DNA of 46,578 nt from RFXV01 sp038150465. GTDB lineage: Bacteria; Bacteroidota; Bacteroidia; Flavobacteriales; Schleiferiaceae. Each line of letters begins with the position of its first letter. The stretch's first letter is position 1. The translations under genes were made by a program, and so were the position numbers. The notes beneath the pieces were generated by a model. The model saw only the letters and a program-made list of their open reading frames with translations, had not been told where the DNA came from and did no database searches. This document shows, piece by piece, positions 7,691 through 16,049 of this stretch. The stretch spans positions 1 through 46,578 of the forward strand of contig JAYOTP010000018.1 of NCBI GenBank assembly GCA_038150465.1, given 5' to 3'.

Positions 7691-10132
7691 GTGTCAAAAA
7701 AGGGAATGCTTGTCTTTCTTCTGCTGATCCTTTGCCATCTGCTGGATGCTCAAAAGGCCCAACTGAGCGGTAGGGTGACGGATGTTCGGGGCGATGGACT
7801 TCCCGGAGCCAGCCTTCAGGCGGGCGCGCAATTCACAACTGCCGATGCATCGGGAAACTTTGAACTTGAACTCGACCCAGGAGCCTATTGGCTGGTGGTG
7901 CGGTCGGTCGGACATCGGAGTGACTCCATGCGGATCGCGGTCGGACCGGAAGAAGAACGCAGACTGAATTTCCGACTCAAGAGGAACGACGAACTCCTGC
8001 AGGGTGTGGATGTGCTCAATGAACGTGCGCGAGATGATACGCGGACCCAACTCGACGCAAAGAGCCTGGAATTCCAGACCGGACCGCAACAGGGTGTGGA
8101 AGGCTTGATCAAGACCTTACCGGGAGTGGTGTCCAATACCGAATTGAGCAGCCAATACAGCGTGCGTGGAGGGAACTTCGATGAGAACATGGTCTATGTG
8201 AACGGAATCGAAGTCTACCGTCCGTTCCTGGCCCGTTCGGGTCAGCAGGAAGGTCTGAGCTTCATCAATCCGTATATGGTGGACCATATCGAATTCTCGG
8301 CAGGCGGATTCGAGGCGAGCTATGGCGACCGCATGAGTTCCGTTCTCGACATTCAGTACAGAAGACCCGACAGTTTTCGCCTGCAGTCAGAAGCCAGCCT
8401 GATGGGTGGCGCTGTCACTGTGGATGGAGTGAGCAGCAACAAGCGTTTGAGCACCGTGACCGGAGCCCGCTACCGGACCAATCAACTGCTGCTGGGCAGC
8501 CTGGATACCGATGCCGACTTCCGTCCGGAGTATTTCGACCTGCAGACCTATTGGCGTTTCAAGATCGATGACCAATGGACGCTGAACGCTCTGGGCAGCT
8601 ATGCCTCCAATCTGTATGAGGTACTCCCCTCCACCCGCAGCACGGACTTTGGCAGCTTTCAGGAAGCACTCCGCCTCACCGTCTTTTTCGACGGAAAAGA
8701 GCGCTACACCTACCGAACTGTTTTTGGTGCCCTGAATGCGGAGCAGAAAGTGAGTGATCAGCTTCTGCTGCAATACACCTTCTCCGCCTACCAGTCGGTG
8801 GAACAGGAATACTTCGATGTCATCGGTGCCTATCGGCTGGGAGAGCTCGAATTGAATCTCGGCTCGGATGATTTTGGAGAGGTGGTGCAGGAACGCGGTG
8901 TGGGTGAATTCCAGAATTTTGCGCGCAACGAGCTCGATGCCATCTTTTTCAATCTTGAGCACAAAGGCATGTACTTCTTCGATCGAAGCACCCTGAGCTG
9001 GGGACTGAAGTTTCAGCGAGACGACATCATCGACCGCTACAAGGAGTGGGAGCGGATCGACTCTGCAGGCTACAACGTGCCGCACAACCCTTCGGTGAGT
9101 CCACCCGGTGGAGATCCAGTGGAAGCCTGGCCCTCGATCGAACTGTTCGAGCACTTCGACAGCCGTGCATCGGTGCAGTCCGGCCGCGTGATGGCCTTTG
9201 TTCAAGACAGCCGTTCCTGGCGATTGGATTCCCTGGGTTCCCGGCTGGCCCTGGCCGCTGGGATCCGAACACATTACTGGAGTTTCAACCAACAGATGAC
9301 CTGGTCTCCGCGCGCCACCCTTTCGTACAACCCGGTTTCGGAATATGACGCCGTCTGGAGGTTTTCGGTCGGCTGGTACCATCAGCCACCGATATACAGA
9401 GAGATGCGGGATCTGCAGGGCGGTGTGAACGCAAACATCCGAGCTCAGGAAAGCATTCATTTCGTATTGGGAAATGACCTCAAGCTGAAGCTTTGGGACC
9501 GTCCGTTCCGTCTGGTCACAGAAGCCTATTACAAGCAACTGAACGACCTCATCCCCTACGAACTGGACAATGTGCGCATCCGCTACAGCGCACAGAATTC
9601 AGCCAATGGCTTTGCTGCCGGACTGGATGCCCGCATCAATGGAGAATTCGTCCCGGGGATCGATTCATGGGCGAGTATGAGCATCATGACCGTTCAGGAA
9701 GACATACGCGGCGATCAGGCGGGCTACATCCCACGACCAACAGACCGAAGAGTGAATTTCGGTCTGTATTTCCAGGATTACCTCCCGAGCGACCCGAGTT
9801 TTCGGATGAGCCTGAGTCTTTTCTATGGTACGGGTTTCCCCTTTGGCCCTCCTCAAAGTGCCCGCGCAGAACAGACCTTTCGCATACCCTCCTACCGCAG
9901 GGTAGACATTGGCTTCCTCAAAGTCTTCAAGGAAAGGGGCAAGAAAGCCAAGTGGTCGGTGCTCAACCAGTTCGAGACGGTCTGGGTCGGTTTGGAGGTG
10001 TTCAACCTTCTCGAGATCCGCAACACGGTCAGTTATCTCTGGGTGCGCGACATCAGTACCGCGCGGCAGTATGCAGTGCCCAACTACCTGACCAACCGAC
10101 TGCTCAATCTCAAACTCGCCTTCACCCTCTGA
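7691..10132 (+). CDS. TonB-dependent outer-membrane receptor
   Basis: An 813-residue receptor: a signal peptide, a CarboxypepD_reg-like domain (about 22-100), a plug (about 110-225; GVEGLIKTLPGV and YSVRGGNFDENMVYVNG), then a long beta-barrel. It should import a large substrate through the outer membrane using TonB/ExbBD energy. I chose GTG at 7691 over the ATG at 7706 because only the longer form has the positively charged n-region (MSKKG) before the hydrophobic stretch. No SusD-like gene is adjacent, so a SusCD glycan transporter is unlikely. The substrate (siderophore, vitamin, peptide) cannot be inferred. The stop overlaps the start of the next small gene as TGATG. Confidence 0.9.
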   Translation: MSKKGMLVFLLLILCHLLDAQKAQLSGRVTDVRGDGLPGASLQAGAQFTTADASGNFELELDPGAYWLVVRSVGHRSDSMRIAVGPEEERRLNFRLKRNDELLQGVDVLNERARDDTRTQLDAKSLEFQTGPQQGVEGLIKTLPGVVSNTELSSQYSVRGGNFDENMVYVNGIEVYRPFLARSGQQEGLSFINPYMVDHIEFSAGGFEASYGDRMSSVLDIQYRRPDSFRLQSEASLMGGAVTVDGVSSNKRLSTVTGARYRTNQLLLGSLDTDADFRPEYFDLQTYWRFKIDDQWTLNALGSYASNLYEVLPSTRSTDFGSFQEALRLTVFFDGKERYTYRTVFGALNAEQKVSDQLLLQYTFSAYQSVEQEYFDVIGAYRLGELELNLGSDDFGEVVQERGVGEFQNFARNELDAIFFNLEHKGMYFFDRSTLSWGLKFQRDDIIDRYKEWERIDSAGYNVPHNPSVSPPGGDPVEAWPSIELFEHFDSRASVQSGRVMAFVQDSRSWRLDSLGSRLALAAGIRTHYWSFNQQMTWSPRATLSYNPVSEYDAVWRFSVGWYHQPPIYREMRDLQGGVNANIRAQESIHFVLGNDLKLKLWDRPFRLVTEAYYKQLNDLIPYELDNVRIRYSAQNSANGFAAGLDARINGEFVPGIDSWASMSIMTVQEDIRGDQAGYIPRPTDRRVNFGLYFQDYLPSDPSFRMSLSLFYGTGFPFGPPQSARAEQTFRIPSYRRVDIGFLKVFKERGKKAKWSVLNQFETVWVGLEVFNLLEIRNTVSYLWVRDISTARQYAVPNYLTNRLLNLKLAFTL

Positions 10133-10383
10133 TGCGACTGATCGGAACCCTCCCACATGCAGATTACCGGATCGTTGTCTACGATCTGGAAAACCATCTT
10201 TATGTGGAATTTGAAGCCGGGCCCATGAAACAGGGCTATAAGTGGCCCAAGTCCAAGGTGCAGGGCATCCAGCAGGTCACAGCTCTTTTGGATGATCCTT
10301 TTCACGCAGAAGTTCGTGCGCGTTTCGACGGCATGTACAGCTCCATGAAGGAGCGCCTGGACAAGATCCCACCAAAAAACTGA
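10132..10383 (+). CDS. Small conserved hypothetical protein (83 aa)
   Basis: An 83-residue soluble protein beginning MRLIGTLPHADYRIVVYDLENH. It reads like a short conserved Bacteroidota family with a beta-rich first half (strands around 3-30) and a helical second half (about 42-78). The start codon shares one base with the TonB receptor stop (TGATG), so its translation is coupled to the receptor. No signal peptide or known motif is visible. Its role is unknown; coupling suggests a cytoplasmic job tied to the receptor operon. It ends 7 bases from the stop of the convergent pseudouridine synthase gene. Confidence 0.72.
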   Translation: MRLIGTLPHADYRIVVYDLENHLYVEFEAGPMKQGYKWPKSKVQGIQQVTALLDDPFHAEVRARFDGMYSSMKERLDKIPPKN

Positions 10384-10390
10384 AGTAAGC

Positions 10391-11086
10391 TCAGGATCCT
10401 GCAGTCAATCGCCTGCGGATCTCCTGGGGCCAGTTTCCCGGCAGGGCGGCCTGAAAGCACATAGGCTCTTTGCGCACAGGATGCATCAACTCCAGCCGCC
10501 AGGCCAGCAGATCGATGCCCCCGTCCGGATTGGAACGCTTGGCTCCGTATTTCAGATCGCCGCGAATCGGTGCAGAAGCGGCTGCCAACTGGGCGCGTAT
10601 CTGGTGGTGCCGACCCGTTTCCAATTCGACCTGCAACAAACTGTAACGGTCCAGTTGATGGATGCACTGGTAATTGAGAACCGCCTCTTTGGATCCGGAT
10701 GTTCCCTCGGGTACAACGTGGCTTTTATTCTGAGCGGCGTTTTTTCTCAAATGATGTTTCAAACGTCCTTGATCGGGTCCCGTCCATTTTTGGGTCAATG
10801 CGAGGTAGGTCTTTTTCAGCGTTCTTTTTTGGAAGGCCGCAGAAAGGCGGGCCGCTGCTTTCGATGTGCGGGCAAAAAGGAGTACTCCGCCCACTGGACG
10901 GTCCAGCCGGTGCACCACGCCCAGATACACATCCCCTGGCTTGGCGTAGCGCTCCTTGATGTGTGCTTTGGCTTTGTCTGCCAGACAGAGGTCGCCCGTC
11001 CGGTCACCCTGAACCAATTCGCCGGGCATCTTTTGCACGACCAATAGGTGATTGTCCGCATACAGTATGCGGTCATCAGAGATCAA
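10391..11086 (-). CDS. RluA-family RNA pseudouridine synthase
   Basis: A 231-residue protein lacking an S4 domain, with the RluA-family core GVVHRLDRPVGGVLLFART (residues 56-74; catalytic Asp62). RHHQIRAQLAA and LLAWRLELMHPV follow towards the C-terminus. It isomerises uridine to pseudouridine in rRNA or tRNA; the target site cannot be deduced. The start appears to be TTG at 11086, overlapping the panB stop as TTGA. There is no in-frame ATG before the conserved ILYADNHLLVVQK segment, so a non-ATG start with translational coupling is the best reading. Confidence 0.85.
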   Translation of the reverse strand: MISDDRILYADNHLLVVQKMPGELVQGDRTGDLCLADKAKAHIKERYAKPGDVYLGVVHRLDRPVGGVLLFARTSKAAARLSAAFQKRTLKKTYLALTQKWTGPDQGRLKHHLRKNAAQNKSHVVPEGTSGSKEAVLNYQCIHQLDRYSLLQVELETGRHHQIRAQLAAASAPIRGDLKYGAKRSNPDGGIDLLAWRLELMHPVRKEPMCFQAALPGNWPQEIRRRLTAGS

Positions 11087-11901
11087 TACTGTTCGTTTTC
11101 GTTGGGGAAATCACCAGACTTGACATCCTTCCCGTACTGCGCGAGGGCTTCTGTCACATCGTCAAACAGATTCATGTAGCGGCGAAGGAAACGGGGAGAA
11201 AATTGATGGGTCATGCCGAGGACATCATGCAGCACGAGCACCTGACCGTCCACATCTGGCCCGGCTCCGATCCCGATGATCGGAATGGAGACTGCTTCCG
11301 AGACCCTTTTGGCCAGCGCTGCAGGTATCTTTTCCAGCACAAGAGCAAAGCAACCGGCCTGCTCCAGTAACAGGGCATCGGCCAGCAGTTTTTCGGCTTC
11401 CTCCTCCTCTTTTGCGCGAACGGTGTAGGTACCGAATTTGTAAATGCTTTGCGGAGTGAGCCCCAAATGACCCATGACGGGAATACCCGCGGTCAGAATG
11501 CGTTCGATGGATCCCATGACCTCCTCACCTCCCTCGAGTTTGACTGCGTGTCCCCCGCTCTCCTTCATGATGCGAATGGACGAATTCAGCGCTTCTTTTG
11601 AATTGCCCTGATAGGAACCAAAGGGCAGATCGACCACCACAAGTGCCCGTTCTACCGCACGTACCACCGAAGAGGCATGATAGATCATCTGATCCAGAGT
11701 GATCGGCAGGGTGGTCTCATGACCGGCCATCACATTGCTCGCCGAATCACCTACCAGGATGACATCCGTACCTGCACGATCGACCATTTTGGCCATGGTG
11801 TAATCATAGGCAGTGAGCATGGTGATCTTTTCACCTCGCTGCTTCATTTCCTGCACAGAGGCCGTAGTGACCTTCTTGAATTCTTTGGTTTGAACAGACA
11901 T
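11083..11901 (-). CDS. panB: 3-methyl-2-oxobutanoate hydroxymethyltransferase
   Basis: A 272-residue PanB, the first committed enzyme of pantothenate (vitamin B5 / CoA) synthesis, transferring a hydroxymethyl group from methylene-THF to ketoisovalerate. Diagnostic segments are MLTAYDYTMAKMVDRAG, VGDSASNVMAGH, LPFGSYQ and VMGHLGLTPQS. The ATG at 11901 gives the standard N-terminus; the longer frame upstream runs into the divergent lipoprotein gene. It is followed directly by the pseudouridine synthase (TTGA overlap). No other pan gene is nearby. A -7 box lies 20 bases upstream. Confidence 0.95.
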   Translation of the reverse strand: MSVQTKEFKKVTTASVQEMKQRGEKITMLTAYDYTMAKMVDRAGTDVILVGDSASNVMAGHETTLPITLDQMIYHASSVVRAVERALVVVDLPFGSYQGNSKEALNSSIRIMKESGGHAVKLEGGEEVMGSIERILTAGIPVMGHLGLTPQSIYKFGTYTVRAKEEEEAEKLLADALLLEQAGCFALVLEKIPAALAKRVSEAVSIPIIGIGAGPDVDGQVLVLHDVLGMTHQFSPRFLRRYMNLFDDVTEALAQYGKDVKSGDFPNENEQY

Positions 11902-11921
11902 GATCCGTAGTGCTTCGGGGC

Positions 11922-11929
11922 CAAAGCTA
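11922..11929 (-). promoter_or_regulatory. -7 box TAGCTTTG of panB promoter
   Basis: On the minus strand TAGCTTTG matches TAnnTTTG exactly, 20 bases before the panB ATG at 11901. It lies back to back with the plus-strand box at 11935-11942. The -33 region is weak. Confidence 0.5.
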
Positions 11930-11934
11930 TACAA

Positions 11935-11942
11935 TATCTTTG
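11935..11942 (+). promoter_or_regulatory. -7 box TATCTTTG of the DUF4249-like gene promoter
   Basis: TATCTTTG matches TAnnTTTG exactly and lies 14 bases before the ATG at 11957. A TTC about 18 bp upstream is the only -33 candidate. Only five bases separate it from the opposing panB box. Confidence 0.5.
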
Positions 11943-11956
11943 CGCCCTCATTCGCT

Positions 11957-13006
11957 ATGAAGTACCTACGAATCATCACCGTCTTTTTGTTCTCGCTTGG
12001 CCTGATGAGCTGTGAAAACGAGCTCAATGTGAACGACGATTGGTCGGACATCACAGTGGTCTACGGAATACTGGACAGGACTCAAGACACCAATTGGGTA
12101 CGCATTCACAGGGCATGGCTTGGACAGGACAAGGTGAGCATAGGCGCCCAAAGCCCGGATTCGATCTATTATGCTCAGACGCTACTGGTTCAACTAGAGG
12201 AACTGAATGCATCCGGTGAGATCGTGCACCTGATCGATCTGATCTTCGACAATACCAGCCGTGAGTTGGAGGAAGGAGAGTTCACCACCGAAGAGTACCG
12301 ACTTTACCGCACGAGCGAAATGCTCAAAGCAGATACCGAATACCGCCTTCGCATCCAAAAGAACAATGGCAACTCCGATATCACCGCAATCACCCGCGTG
12401 CTGGAAGACGATCTGCGTGTGGTTCGCCCCACGCCGGCACAACTCATCGCTCTTGAACCGCTGAAGGACTATGCCATTCAATTCGACACCCAGGAAGGAT
12501 CCAAGATCTTTCAGACCTATGTGACCCTGCGCTACAAAGAACATCCGATCGGGCAGCCCGGACAGCTCAGCTACCACGAGGCAGTGGCCCGACTGCCAGT
12601 GACCGATGTGAACAATACAGACGGAGACGTCCGGGTGATCGTGGGCTACAATACAGAAAGTCTCCTTCAGAGCTTCCGCAACGAAGTTCCCTACGACCCA
12701 GGTGTATGGCGCTATTTTCAGGCATTGGACTTCACCGTTCTCGCCGGGGATGAGGACCTCCATACATTCATCAATGTCAATCAGCCAGCGACGGGCATCG
12801 TTTCGGAACGACCTGATTTCTCCAACATCGAGGGCGGATATGGTCTGTTCGCCTCACGGGCATTGAACGGCCGCTACAACAAGTCCCTCAATGAAGCAGG
12901 GCTGAATAATCTGATCCTGAGTGACCTCACCTGCGACCTGAACTTCGTGAAGGTGACAACCACTGACACCTGTTGGTGCGATCAGGGCAATCTCGCCTGC
13001 CAGTAG
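11957..13006 (+). CDS. DUF4249-like outer-surface lipoprotein
   Basis: A 349-residue lipoprotein with a signal sequence ending in the lipobox LMSC (Cys19). The body resembles the Bacteroidota DUF4249 family: a VVYGILDRTQDTNWVRIHRAWLG region after the N-terminus, Ig-like beta content, and GGYGLFASR near the C-terminus. The extreme C-terminus has three Cys (TCWCDQGNLAC). DUF4249 proteins are usually found next to TonB-dependent receptors; here the nearest receptor is 1.8 kb away, with two opposite-strand genes between. Assignment to DUF4249 is from motif memory and should be taken as probable. A weak terminator follows. Confidence 0.68.
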   Translation: MKYLRIITVFLFSLGLMSCENELNVNDDWSDITVVYGILDRTQDTNWVRIHRAWLGQDKVSIGAQSPDSIYYAQTLLVQLEELNASGEIVHLIDLIFDNTSRELEEGEFTTEEYRLYRTSEMLKADTEYRLRIQKNNGNSDITAITRVLEDDLRVVRPTPAQLIALEPLKDYAIQFDTQEGSKIFQTYVTLRYKEHPIGQPGQLSYHEAVARLPVTDVNNTDGDVRVIVGYNTESLLQSFRNEVPYDPGVWRYFQALDFTVLAGDEDLHTFINVNQPATGIVSERPDFSNIEGGYGLFASRALNGRYNKSLNEAGLNNLILSDLTCDLNFVKVTTTDTCWCDQGNLACQ

Positions 13007-13026
13007 GCACACTCTCTGACACAATG

Positions 13027-13050
13027 TCCGCTTAAGTGCGGAGATTTTTT
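13027..13050 (+). terminator. Weak intrinsic terminator between DUF4249-like gene and dnaK
   Basis: TCCGC (13027-13031) pairs with GCGGA (13038-13042) around a 6-base loop. After two bases comes a run of six T. The stem is only 5 bp, so strength is uncertain. Confidence 0.45.
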
Positions 13051-13120
13051 GTCTCGGGCCTGACACGGATCCGTTGGCACAGCTATTGACCTTTCGACAG
13101 CGAATTTGAAAATGAACCAA

Positions 13121-15028
13121 ATGAGTAAAGTAATCGGAATCGACCTCGGGACCACGAATTCGTGCGTCGCCGTTATGGAAGGAAACGAACCTGTGGTCAT
13201 TCCCAACAGCGAAGGACACAGGACCACTCCATCCATGGTCGCTTTTGTAGAAGATGGTGAGCGCAAGGTCGGAGATCCCGCCAAGCGTCAGGCCATCACC
13301 AACCCGACCAAGACCATTTATTCCATCAAGCGCTTCATGGGCAAATCCTATTCGGATTCCTCGCGTGAGGTGGACCGTGTTCCCTACACGGTGAGTAAGG
13401 GAGACAACAATACACCACGGGTGGACATCGACGGAAGGCTCTACACCCCGCAGGAACTCTCGGCCATGATCCTTCAGAAGATGAAGAAGACCGCCGAAGA
13501 TTATCTGGGCACCAGTGTTTCAGAGGCAGTCATCACAGTTCCGGCCTACTTCAATGACGCCGAACGACAGGCGACAAAGGAAGCGGGAGAAATTGCCGGA
13601 CTCACTGTCCGCCGCATCATCAACGAACCCACAGCTGCCGCTTTGGCCTATGGCATCGACAAGAAGCAGCAGGAAGAGAAGATCGTGGTATTTGACTGCG
13701 GTGGAGGCACGCATGATGTCTCCATTCTCGAACTGGGCGACGGCGTCTTTGAAGTGAAGTCCACCGATGGCGACGTCCATTTGGGCGGAGATGACTTCGA
13801 TCAGAAGATCATCGACTGGCTGGCCGAGGAATTCAAGACCCAGGAAGGCATCGATCTGAGAGAAGATGCCATGGCCCTGCAACGACTCAAAGAAGCTGCT
13901 GAAAAAGCCAAGATCGAATTGTCGAGCACCAGCTCAACGGAGATCAACCTGCCCTACATCACAGCCACTTCAAGCGGGCCAAAACACCTGGTCCGTCCAT
14001 TCAGCCGTGCACAGTTCGAACAGCTCGCCTCAGACCTGATCGACCGCACGATCGAACCTTGCCGCACGGCACTCGAAAAAGCAGGACTGAGCACCGGAGA
14101 CATCGACCAGGTGATCCTGGTGGGTGGTTCCACCCGTATCCCGGCCATTCAGGACGCCGTCAAGAATTTCTTCGGAAAGGAGGCATCCAAAGGGGTCAAT
14201 CCAGATGAAGTTGTAGCCATTGGTGCAGCCATTCAAGGAGGCGTGCTCAGCGGAGACGTGAAGGATGTGCTTTTGTTGGATGTCACGCCGCTCTCATTGG
14301 GCATCGAGACCATGGGCAGCGTGTTCACGAAATTGATCGAAAGCAACACGACCATTCCGACCAAGAAGTCAGAGACCTTCTCCACAGCAGCCGATAACCA
14401 GCCCAGTGTGGAGATCCATGTTCTGCAGGGCGAGCGTCCCATGGCAGGAGACAACAAGACCATCGGCAGGTTCCACCTCGATGGCATCCCTCCTGCACCA
14501 CGCGGTACCCCACAGATCGAAGTGACTTTCGACATCGACGCAAACGGCATCTTGAATGTATCTGCCAAGGACAAAGCCACCGGCAAGGAACAGAGTATCC
14601 GCATCGAAGCCTCCTCTGGCCTCTCCAAGGACGAGATAGACAAGATGAAGCAGGAGGCCGAGGCCAATGCCGACGCTGACAAAGCCGCCAAAGAAAAGGT
14701 GGACAAGTTGAATGCCGCTGACAGCATGGTCTTCCAAACAGAAAAGCAACTCAGCGAATTCGGAGACAAACTGCCGGCCGATAAGAAAGAACCCATTGAG
14801 TCTGCGCTGGAGGAACTGAAGAAGGCCCACCAAAGCCAAGAGATCAGCGCCATCGACGCTGCCATGGAGAAGATCAATGAGGCCTGGAAGAACGCCAGCG
14901 AAGAGCTGTACAAGGCGCAACAGGAGAACGGTGGTACTCCCAACGACCCAACTGCAGGTGATGCAGGCGCCGGAGGCGAAGCAGATGTCACCGATGTGGA
15001 TTTCGAAGAAGTCAAGGACGATAATTGA
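13121..15028 (+). CDS. dnaK: Chaperone DnaK (Hsp70)
   Basis: A 635-residue Hsp70: nucleotide-binding domain starting MSKVIGIDLGTTNSCVAVMEG, AYFNDAERQATKEAGEIAGL, the linker VLLLDVTPLSLGIET, a substrate-binding domain, then a helical lid and an acidic tail ending in DVDFEEVKDDN. It folds nascent and stressed proteins in the cytoplasm with DnaJ/GrpE, neither of which is in the window. I used the ATG at 13121, which gives the standard N-terminus; an ATG at 13112 (MNQMSK) is possible. The phosphate-2 loop reads DCGGGTHDVS rather than the DLGGGTFDVS of E. coli. It stands as a single transcription unit with a strong terminator downstream. Confidence 0.98.
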   Translation: MSKVIGIDLGTTNSCVAVMEGNEPVVIPNSEGHRTTPSMVAFVEDGERKVGDPAKRQAITNPTKTIYSIKRFMGKSYSDSSREVDRVPYTVSKGDNNTPRVDIDGRLYTPQELSAMILQKMKKTAEDYLGTSVSEAVITVPAYFNDAERQATKEAGEIAGLTVRRIINEPTAAALAYGIDKKQQEEKIVVFDCGGGTHDVSILELGDGVFEVKSTDGDVHLGGDDFDQKIIDWLAEEFKTQEGIDLREDAMALQRLKEAAEKAKIELSSTSSTEINLPYITATSSGPKHLVRPFSRAQFEQLASDLIDRTIEPCRTALEKAGLSTGDIDQVILVGGSTRIPAIQDAVKNFFGKEASKGVNPDEVVAIGAAIQGGVLSGDVKDVLLLDVTPLSLGIETMGSVFTKLIESNTTIPTKKSETFSTAADNQPSVEIHVLQGERPMAGDNKTIGRFHLDGIPPAPRGTPQIEVTFDIDANGILNVSAKDKATGKEQSIRIEASSGLSKDEIDKMKQEAEANADADKAAKEKVDKLNAADSMVFQTEKQLSEFGDKLPADKKEPIESALEELKKAHQSQEISAIDAAMEKINEAWKNASEELYKAQQENGGTPNDPTAGDAGAGGEADVTDVDFEEVKDDN

Positions 15029-15051
15029 TCCGTCCTCTGACCCTGATAAGC

Positions 15052-15075
15052 AGCCGGCCTCGTGCCGGCTTTTTT
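15052..15075 (+). terminator. Strong intrinsic terminator after dnaK
   Basis: A perfect 7-bp stem AGCCGGC/GCCGGCT (15052-15058 with 15064-15070) with loop CTCGT, followed by a T-run. It begins 23 bases after the dnaK stop. Confidence 0.9.
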
Positions 15076-15134
15076 ATTCAGAAAGGTCTGATGAACAATA
15101 TCTGTCTCCTGTCGTTCTCAATTAAACCCAAAAA

Positions 15135-15299
15135 ATGTTTTCATTATTCAAAAAGCCAAGCGCTATTGACCGCTTGAATAAGCAATATCAGCAGTTGATG
15201 AAAAAAGCCATGGAAGCAAGCAAGACCGATCGCCGCAAGGCCGACGAACTGTATGCTGAGGCTGAGGCGCTTGTCCGGCAAATGGAAGGTAGGGCCTGA
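15135..15299 (+). CDS. Small DUF6435 (Lacal_2735)-like protein, 54 aa
   Basis: A 54-residue helical, charged protein beginning MFSLFKKPSAIDRLNKQYQQ and ending EALVRQMEGRA. The short MFxLFKK start followed by a helical hairpin-like sequence resembles the small Bacteroidota DUF6435/Lacal_2735 family, whose function is unknown to me. It was too short for a default ORF cutoff but has a clean ATG preceded by an A-rich stretch (cccaaaaa), typical of Bacteroidota translation starts. It lies after the dnaK terminator and so should have its own promoter; I could not pick one out. Confidence 0.68.
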   Translation: MFSLFKKPSAIDRLNKQYQQLMKKAMEASKTDRRKADELYAEAEALVRQMEGRA

Positions 15300-15301
15300 A
15301 T

Positions 15302-15369
15302 CAAAGGCTCCCTGACAATTGTGCTGCAATGCTCCATTCAAAGTGGAGTTGTTGGGAGTGCCTCCTTTG
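15302..15369. other. Large imperfect hairpin between convergent genes
   Basis: CAAAGG-CTCCC (15302-15312) pairs with GGGAG (15354-15358) and CCTTTG (15364-15369), leaving a 5-base bulge. An inner stem CTCCA/TGGAG (15332-15336 with 15344-15348) sits inside. The element fills nearly the whole 72-bp gap between the convergent stops, so it may terminate transcription from both sides, although clean T-runs are missing. Confidence 0.45.
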
Positions 15370-15371
15370 TT

Positions 15372-16049
15372 TCATTTGATCCTCTCCTTTATTTCTTCCC
15401 TGTAGCTCGCTCCGATCGGGATATCGCGCCCTCCGATCCGTAAAAAATTTCCTTCCATATACTCCAGGTGAGCCAAATTCACGGCATGCGAGCGGTGCAC
15501 ACGCAGCAGGACATCCTCTAGTTCCGTCAGATGCCCTGTCAGACTTCCGAGCAGCATATAAGATCTGTCTTCCAAGTAGAGATGCGTATAGTCCCCATCC
15601 GATTCGAGTGCATGAATTCGCTCGATCGGAACGCGATAGGTCCGTTTGTCCGCCTTGAATCCGAAAAAGCGATCGGCCTTCCCTTCAGATGTTCGCTGTT
15701 CATGTGCAGACTGGGCTTTATTGACCGCCTTGAGGAAGCGGGCAAATGGAATGGGTTTGAGCAGGTAATCGACCGCATCCAACTCAAATCCCTCGACTGC
15801 AAACTCTGTATAGGCCGTTGTGAAGATCACTTTTGGCGGATCGCCAAGGGACCGCAGGAAGGCAAGACCATCGAGGCCCGGCATCTGAATATCCAAAAAG
15901 AGCAAATCGATCTTTTGGTTCTTGAGGCACTCCATGGCCGTGAAGGCATCGGGGCATTCGCCCAGCACATTCAGGAACGGGACGCGCTCCGCATGGTGAA
16001 GCAGAATGCTTCTTCCCTCAGGCTCATCGTCGACGATCAGACAGCGCAT
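15372..16049 (-). CDS. LytTR-family response regulator
   Basis: A 225-residue regulator. The receiver domain (1-115) has the acidic pocket Asp7/Asp8, phospho-acceptor Asp53 in FLDIQMPGLDG, and Lys98 in YLLKPI. The DNA-binding LytTR domain (about 125-225) carries RIHALESDGDYTHLYLED, VHRSHAVNLAHLEYME and DIPIGASYREEI. It should bind promoter DNA when phosphorylated by the LytS-type kinase encoded just upstream. The reading frames overlap by 13 bases, indicating coupled expression. Target genes are unknown. Confidence 0.93.
   Translation of the reverse strand: MRCLIVDDEPEGRSILLHHAERVPFLNVLGECPDAFTAMECLKNQKIDLLFLDIQMPGLDGLAFLRSLGDPPKVIFTTAYTEFAVEGFELDAVDYLLKPIPFARFLKAVNKAQSAHEQRTSEGKADRFFGFKADKRTYRVPIERIHALESDGDYTHLYLEDRSYMLLGSLTGHLTELEDVLLRVHRSHAVNLAHLEYMEGNFLRIGGRDIPIGASYREEIKERIK

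Noticed and set aside
8387..9538. Long open frame (383 codons) on the minus strand inside the TonB receptor gene
   Set aside because: It is wholly antisense to a well-supported receptor, and the translation has no recognisable motif. It is a codon-bias shadow.
14233..15015. Minus-strand frame (260 codons) over the dnaK 3' half
   Set aside because: Ser/Ala-rich shadow typical of DnaK antisense frames, with no independent evidence.
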